From a bacterium (GTDB lineage Bacteria > Tectomicrobia > Entotheonellia > Entotheonellales > Entotheonellaceae), in contig JAPULM010000146.1 in the NCBI GenBank assembly GCA_027294925.1, positions 1 to 9,670 of the forward strand: a DNA stretch of 9,670 bases, in the 5' to 3' direction. Under the pieces are notes generated by a model. The model was not told the origin of the DNA, did no database searches, and was given only the letters and a program-made list of their open reading frames with translations. Each line of letters begins with the position of its first letter. Within the stretch, counting starts at the first letter, position 1. The position numbers and the translations under genes were made by a program. Shown in pieces: positions 5,575 to 9,670 of the stretch.

Positions 5575-6729
5575 TCATTTGACAGGGTTTGCGGTTGGGC
5601 TCCAGGTTGATTTCCAGGGGCCGCTGGGCTTCTCGGGGAAGACAAGGTAGCGTCGGCCAGCAAAGTTAGCAATGAGACTGCCTGCGGTGGCAATAATTTT
5701 GGAGAAAAAGAGTGCTAAGCCCTGGCCCAAGAGGAGCTTGGTAAGTCCGAAATCTAGGCCGGAAACTACGACAACAACAAAGACGAAGAGGGTGATTTCG
5801 TTTGTAGTGCTCCACCGTGCGCCGCGTCGAAAGAGGAGCCGAACACATAAAAAGTAGTTGATCAGCGCGGCAAACATGAAGGCAAAGATAATTGAAAAGT
5901 TGATGTTGACATTCAGCTGGACCAGGCCCAAAACCGTCGAGAGGTTAATGAGAGCCGCTGTTCCGCCAATGAAGAGGTAAACCAAAAATTGTATAGGGAC
6001 TGGTACGCGATGGGCGTTAAATTTAAAAATGCAATAGAAGGCGCGAAAGGCATCTTTGAGACCAATTTTTTTTCCCTCTTCATAGGTTCGACCGTAATAT
6101 GAGATGCCCATTTCGAAAATGCGTAACCGCATATGGGCAATTTTTGCAACGATCTCAGGTTCAAACCCGAAACGGCTTTCTTCGATGTCCACGCTCTGAA
6201 TGACCTCTCTCCGAAATACCTTGTAGCAGGTTTCCATGTCGGTCAAATTGAGATCGGTGAACATATTGGAGAGCAAGGTCAAAAATTTATTGCCAACGGA
6301 GTGCCAGAAGTACAACACGCGGTGTGTATCAGCGGTTAAAAACCTAGAGCCTAGAACCACATCGGCCTCGTCATCGAGCAGAGGCCGCAAGAGTTTCTTC
6401 AGGTCGTTGGGGTCATATTCAAGATCAGCATCGTGAATCGCGACATAGTCGCCCGTGGCCATTGTGAAACCGGTTCGCAGCGCTGCGCCTTTGCCCTGGT
6501 TCTTTTGATGCTGCTGTACGTTGACCTCCGCATATTGCTCAGCAAGTTCCATCGCGATGGTATAACTTGCATCTTTGGAGCCGTCATCAACGATGATTAC
6601 CTCCAACGTTAGGTTTGGGTCCTGGATGGTCATCAATCGCTCAACACTATTCCGTAGCGTACGTTCCTCTTGGTAGCAAGGAATAACGACCGAAAGGACA
6701 CATTGTTTGTCGATACCATATGTTTTCAC
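5575..6729 (-). CDS. GT2 polyprenyl-phosphate sugar synthase fused to GtrA-like membrane domain
   Basis: The 384-aa protein starts at GTG 6729; the leader has only weak purine-rich sites (AGGGTAGG, AAGCGGA). Residues about 10-235 are a GT2 domain of the dolichol-phosphate-mannose-synthase type: SVVIPCYQEE (13-22), VDDGS (47-51), NQGKGAALRTG (77-87), metal-binding D100-A-D102, GSRF (127-130), DMETCYKVFRREV (164-176), GFEPEI (188-193) and YYGRTYEEGKKIG (211-223). Residues about 245-365 hold four hydrophobic segments with FLVYLFIGGTAALINL, ALINYFLCVRLLFR and LIANFAGRRYLVF, a GtrA-like domain. In Gtr systems, GtrB charges undecaprenyl phosphate and GtrA helps flip it; here both activities sit in one chain. 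The following GT-C gene is the expected user of the lipid-linked sugar. The stop TGA is at 5577-5575. Confidence 0.88.
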   Translation of the reverse strand: MKTYGIDKQCVLSVVIPCYQEERTLRNSVERLMTIQDPNLTLEVIIVDDGSKDASYTIAMELAEQYAEVNVQQHQKNQGKGAALRTGFTMATGDYVAIHDADLEYDPNDLKKLLRPLLDDEADVVLGSRFLTADTHRVLYFWHSVGNKFLTLLSNMFTDLNLTDMETCYKVFRREVIQSVDIEESRFGFEPEIVAKIAHMRLRIFEMGISYYGRTYEEGKKIGLKDAFRAFYCIFKFNAHRVPVPIQFLVYLFIGGTAALINLSTVLGLVQLNVNINFSIIFAFMFAALINYFLCVRLLFRRGARWSTTNEITLFVFVVVVVSGLDFGLTKLLLGQGLALFFSKIIATAGSLIANFAGRRYLVFPEKPSGPWKSTWSPTANPVK

Positions 6730-7157
6730 TCCGCTTACCTACCCTGAACCCTATATCTGTTTGAAATTAATACGTATTGTATATTGGTCTGCGGTATCGG
6801 CACTTTGGCCTGCCTACCTTAACGTCTCCTAGTGGTCTTTCTGATGAGATAGTGTTCCCAGTAGTGAGACATATTGCTCGCTTCGTGTGTGTCCTGCTAG
6901 CCAGGAAGGTATTTTACCAAAATAGTTAAACGCGATCGTTATTCCTAATTGTAACAGATCGCTGATGCTCCTACTGCGTACCGCAAACACTCCACCAGTT
7001 TGGCGGAGCAGAAACCCTTGATCTCGAAGGTGAGCCGGCGTTTGGCAACACCTAGGGATTTTTGCCCGAGTGTACTAGAGGGTGTGGTATAGCGTTTGCA
7101 GACCTTAGTTCTAATATTCAATTGTCACCGCGAAAATGTTGTTTATGGAGATGTCTT
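6730..7157. other. Divergent intergenic region between the GT2 and J-domain genes
   Basis: This 428-bp region must hold the promoters for both flanking genes. For the minus-strand genes, TACAAT (plus ATTGTA, 6776-6781) would place the start about 40 bases before the GTG, but no good -35 lies 16-18 bases further up. For the plus-strand gene, TAATAT at 7112-7117 likewise lacks a -35. A short imperfect hairpin (CTCC/GGAG with an inner CCA/TGG, 6990-7008) has no T-run. The stretch of about 6970-7080 is open on both strands, but I recognise no protein in it. Confidence 0.35.
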
Positions 7158-7751
7158 ATGATGGAAGAATCGTTTGTTGATTATTATGATATTCTACAAG
7201 TCAGTACGAGAGCCGATGAAGATACTATCGGGCGTGTGTTTCGGCACCTCGCCAAACGGTATCATCCTGACAATCCACAAACCGGTGATAATGACAAATT
7301 CAACCTGCTTGTTAAAGCCCACACCACATTGTCGAATCCAGAGCTACGAGCTGCCTACGATGTGCAATACCAGCAGTCTCGAGAACAACAATGGCAGCTT
7401 GTCAGCGATGCCGCTGGCAGCCAAGGGTTTGAGGACGATTATATGATCAGGGAAAAACTGTTATCGTTACTCTATGTTCAACGTCGGCGCGATATGGAAG
7501 TTCCCGGTCTTGGCAATTTTGAACTCGAACAATTGGTTGACTGTCCACGCGAAATGATGGAGTTTCATATTTGGTACCTAAAGGAGAAAAACTGGATAAT
7601 GCGAAACGAAATGGGGCTGCTAACGATCACCGCTGATGGGGTGGATAAGGTGGAATTGACGAGAGTACGCCTCAGTCCTGATCGCTTGATTTCAGCCACT
7701 TCGAGTGCTTCAGAGGGACGAACTGGGAATGGCGTCAAACAGATTACATAG
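7158..7751 (+). CDS. J-domain protein with C-terminal winged-helix-like domain
   Basis: ATG 7158 (197 aa) is chosen because GGAG at 7147-7150 precedes it by seven bases and the J-domain begins at once. Residues 8-70 form the J-domain: DYYDILQV, then HLAKRYHPDNP with the HPD triad at 36-38, and LSNPELRAAYD. HPD is the contact that stimulates Hsp70 (DnaK) ATP hydrolysis. There is no Gly/Phe linker, zinc-finger region or DnaJ C-terminal substrate domain. Instead, after a short linker, residues about 95-167 (REKLLSLLY..RRR, GNFELEQLVDCPREMMEFHI, WYLKEKNWI, LLTITADGVDKVE) look like a winged helix with recognition helix and wing. That suggests a DNA- or protein-binding partner that recruits DnaK to a specific client. 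The last 25 residues are Ser/Thr-rich and probably disordered. The gene stands alone and ends before a strong terminator. The partner is unknown. Confidence 0.82.
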   Translation: MMEESFVDYYDILQVSTRADEDTIGRVFRHLAKRYHPDNPQTGDNDKFNLLVKAHTTLSNPELRAAYDVQYQQSREQQWQLVSDAAGSQGFEDDYMIREKLLSLLYVQRRRDMEVPGLGNFELEQLVDCPREMMEFHIWYLKEKNWIMRNEMGLLTITADGVDKVELTRVRLSPDRLISATSSASEGRTGNGVKQIT

Positions 7752-7784
7752 TGTTTGTCCGCGATGAAATGAGAGCATCCGTTA

Positions 7785-7821
7785 CAGAGGGCCTCGATAG
7801 CGAGGCCCCTGGGATTCTTTT
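7785..7821 (+). terminator. Rho-independent terminator after the J-domain gene
   Basis: GGGCCTCG (7789-7796) pairs perfectly with CGAGGCCC (7801-7808) across an ATAG loop. The stem extends by three pairs (CAG 7785-7787 with CTG 7809-7811) around one bulged A. A T-rich run (TTCTTTT, 7815-7821) follows. It lies 34 bases after the stop codon and separates this gene from the EF-G-like gene. Confidence 0.85.
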
Positions 7822-8038
7822 ACCCGCCATGTTGTTCCGACACCCTATATCGTGAAATTAAAATCCTGCATATTGCTGGCATAAACAGTGTGATAACCAG
7901 TTGCGTATAGCACTGATTTCTGGCACAATCAGCTGATATCAGCCGTAGTTTTGATTTTGCATAGGTTATTGTCCTGGGTAGCCATTGGTAATCCAATGTC
8001 ATATTGTGCGAAACCAGAAACCGTATAAGGAGAGAACT

Positions 8039-9670
8039 GTGGCCGGCATTAAAGGAGAGGAGATTCGGAATGTGGCCCTCGTGGGGCATTCAGGAAGTGG
8101 AAAAACGATGTTGGCTGAGTCGATCTTGCTTAAAGGAGGCGTTTTAAACCGTCTTGGACGGGTGGACGACGGTACGACTGCAAGCGATTTTGATGCTGAT
8201 GAGAAAGACGCGAAAAAGTCGTTTTACTCATCGGTGTTTCATACCGGTTGGCAGGGACGGGAGATCAATCTGATTGATACACCGGGCTCGGCTGATTATA
8301 TCGGACAGGTGTATGAAGCGCTGTCTGCTACCGAATTAGCTCTCATCGCGGTGAATGCTGCGTCTGGTATTGAAACCGGAACTCGTAAAGCCTGGAACCT
8401 GGCGAGACAGCAGGGAATGGCATGTATGTTTGTCGTCACTCGTATGGATGTCGAAAATGCGCAATACGATGAGGTCATATCAGCTTTGCAAGATGCCTTT
8501 GGTGCGGCGTGTACGCCTATTATGATGCCTGTTGGTAGCGGTGATGCGCTTAGTGGCATGATCAATTTGTTATATCCATCTGAGGTGCCTGATGCGCTAC
8601 AGGATACGGTCGATGAGCGACACGGGGAGCTGATGGAGTCGTTGATTTCTGGTGACGATGCGCTTCTTGAGCGATATCTTGACGGCGAAACAATTCCTCC
8701 TGAGGAATTGGAAGCGGTGTTTACTCAGGGACTGGTTGATCGAACGATCGTGCCGGTTTTATGCTGTGCGGCCGAGAAGGATATCGGTGTGGCCGAAATT
8801 CTCGACTTGATTGATTCCTACGCGCCTTCGCCAGCTTATGCTGTTAAACAGGTTGATACGGAAGATGGTGTGCAAGAGCACCATGTCGAGATCGATGGGC
8901 CGCTGCAGGCGGAAGTTTTTAAAATTATGTCGGATGAATTCGTTGGTAAGGTAAGTTTTATCAGGATTTATGCAGGTACTCTAAAGGCTGGCGATAATGT
9001 CGTTATTGCGAATACTGATCGGTCTGTGAAAATCCCCAAGCTGTTCCGCCCCCAAGGGAAGGAACAGCAAGATGTTTCAGAAGCCGGACCTGGTTCTATC
9101 GTTGCGACCGCTAAAGTTGACGAATTACATGTCGGGAATACCCTGGTCGCCAGCAAGGGGCAGCCGTCCTTTATCGCGCCGCATTTTCCGCTGCCCATGG
9201 TATCGCGGGCGGTGTCGCCTAAGTCACGCGGCGATGAGGCTAAAATTTCCGAAGGTTTGCGGCGCTTAGCTGAAGAAGATCCCACCTTTCAAGTTGAGAT
9301 AAATTCCCAGACTAAAGAACTGGTAATTTCGGGTATTGGTGAGCAGCACATCAGTCTGATGTTGAATCGGCTGCACCGGCGGGGTGTTGAGGTCACCACG
9401 AAGCTCCCCAAAATTGCCTATCGCGAAACCATCACGGGAAAAGCAGATGTCCGCTACCGCCATAAAAAACAAACAGGTGGGGCCGGTCAGTTTGCAGAGT
9501 GCGCGATCCGTCTTGAGCCGAACCCGCGTGGTCAAGGATACGAGTTTGTCGACAAGATTTTTGGTGGTGTGATTAGTGCGTCATTTCGACAAAGTGTGGA
9601 TCGAGGTATGCAAGATAAGATGGCCGATGGTATTATCGCTGGATATCCGGTAGTGGATGTCAATGTCGAG
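8039..9670 (+). CDS. EF-G-like translational GTPase (EF-G-2 type), 3' end outside window
   Basis: GTG 8039 is the start; AAGGAG (8027-8032) lies six bases upstream. 544 codons are open to the window edge, out of about 690 for the family. P-loop GHSGSGKT (16-23) is the EF-G-2/FusA2-type variant of GHxDxGKT. Switch I region is VDDGTTASDFDADE (42-55) and G3 is DTPGSADY (80-87). G4 is TRMD (134-137) instead of NKMD, and G5 is near PVGSG. Domain II (KIMSDEFVGKVSFIRIYAG), domain III (RLAEEDPTFQ, GEQHISLMLNRL) and the start of domain IV (YRETI, RHKKQTGGAGQFAE) follow in normal order. The canonical catalytic His after DTPG is Ser84. It is therefore a paralog of the housekeeping factor rather than FusA itself; the role of such paralogs (ribosome translocation, recycling or stress) is not settled. 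The context is monocistronic, after a terminator, and no ribosomal-protein operon is visible. Confidence 0.88.
   Translation, partial: MAGIKGEEIRNVALVGHSGSGKTMLAESILLKGGVLNRLGRVDDGTTASDFDADEKDAKKSFYSSVFHTGWQGREINLIDTPGSADYIGQVYEALSATELALIAVNAASGIETGTRKAWNLARQQGMACMFVVTRMDVENAQYDEVISALQDAFGAACTPIMMPVGSGDALSGMINLLYPSEVPDALQDTVDERHGELMESLISGDDALLERYLDGETIPPEELEAVFTQGLVDRTIVPVLCCAAEKDIGVAEILDLIDSYAPSPAYAVKQVDTEDGVQEHHVEIDGPLQAEVFKIMSDEFVGKVSFIRIYAGTLKAGDNVVIANTDRSVKIPKLFRPQGKEQQDVSEAGPGSIVATAKVDELHVGNTLVASKGQPSFIAPHFPLPMVSRAVSPKSRGDEAKISEGLRRLAEEDPTFQVEINSQTKELVISGIGEQHISLMLNRLHRRGVEVTTKLPKIAYRETITGKADVRYRHKKQTGGAGQFAECAIRLEPNPRGQGYEFVDKIFGGVISASFRQSVDRGMQDKMADGIIAGYPVVDVNVE

Noticed and set aside
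6160..6175. GGTTCAAACCC, which resembles a tRNA T-arm
   Set aside because: It lies inside the GT2 coding region and no acceptor, D-arm or anticodon stem can be built around it.
6769..6778. Palindrome AATACGTATT in the divergent intergenic region
   Set aside because: It is only 10 bp, so several are expected by chance; no regulator gene adjoins.
6970..7080. Open stretch on both strands that could be a gene fragment
   Set aside because: Neither translation resembles any protein I recognise, and there is no start with a ribosome site.
7932..7943. Perfect 12-bp palindrome GCTGATATCAGC upstream of the EF-G-like gene
   Set aside because: Two or three such palindromes are expected by chance in a window this size, and there is no second copy or nearby promoter.
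7820..8089. Minus-strand 89-aa ORF across the EF-G leader
   Set aside because: It overlaps the strong ribosome site and first codons of the EF-G-like gene and shows no recognisable motif.

Overview
The window reads as accessory chromosome of a free-living or symbiotic Gram-negative-type bacterium of medium GC. It has an IS remnant, two clearly decayed genes, exported small proteins and membrane glycosyltransferases. The decayed TPR (cyclase/AAA-ATPase type) gene, the decayed DWDGxG-family gene and the J-domain/winged-helix protein recall large environmental genomes such as Tectomicrobia/Entotheonella-like or deltaproteobacterial lineages. That assignment is inference from family memory only and is weak.

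Layout. 1-697 (+) is the C-terminal part of an IS4-type DDE transposase with its YREK signature. About 779-1100 (+) is a broken TPR gene in three frames. 1418-1723 (+) is a small exported histidine-rich protein. 1813-2022 (+) is an unidentified short ORF. About 1999-2400 (-) is a decayed gene of the short 'DWDGxG ... PDxDGEI.FE ... FSVSVG..G.L..AGLFG' family, split by a roughly 100-bp CTAG-flanked element with imperfect terminal inverted repeats. 2486-3196 (-) is a maleate isomerase/arylmalonate decarboxylase-type racemase-superfamily protein with no cysteine at all. 3474-3767 (+) is a small exported protein. 3775-5532 (-) is a membrane GT-C glycosyltransferase, and 5575-6729 (-) just upstream of it is a GT2 polyprenyl-phosphate sugar synthase fused to a GtrA-like membrane domain. 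7158-7751 (+) is a J-domain protein with a winged-helix-like C-terminus, followed by a clear rho-independent terminator. 8039 to the window end (+) is an EF-G-like translational GTPase, cut by the window edge.

How the genes work together. The only clear functional unit is the minus-strand pair 6729-3775. The GT2-GtrA protein would charge and help flip a polyprenyl-phosphate sugar, and the GT-C protein would use it on the periplasmic side to glycosylate a lipid, glycan or protein. The two ORFs share one reading frame and are separated by a single TGA, with no good ribosome binding site for the second. The GT-C gene is visibly more AT-rich than its surroundings, which suggests the cassette, or at least that gene, was acquired.

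The left 2.5 kb (transposase, two pseudogenes, small insertion element) looks like a decay zone. The right end (J-protein, EF-G paralog) looks more stable. I see no CRISPR array, tRNA or rRNA gene, and no defence system that I can support.
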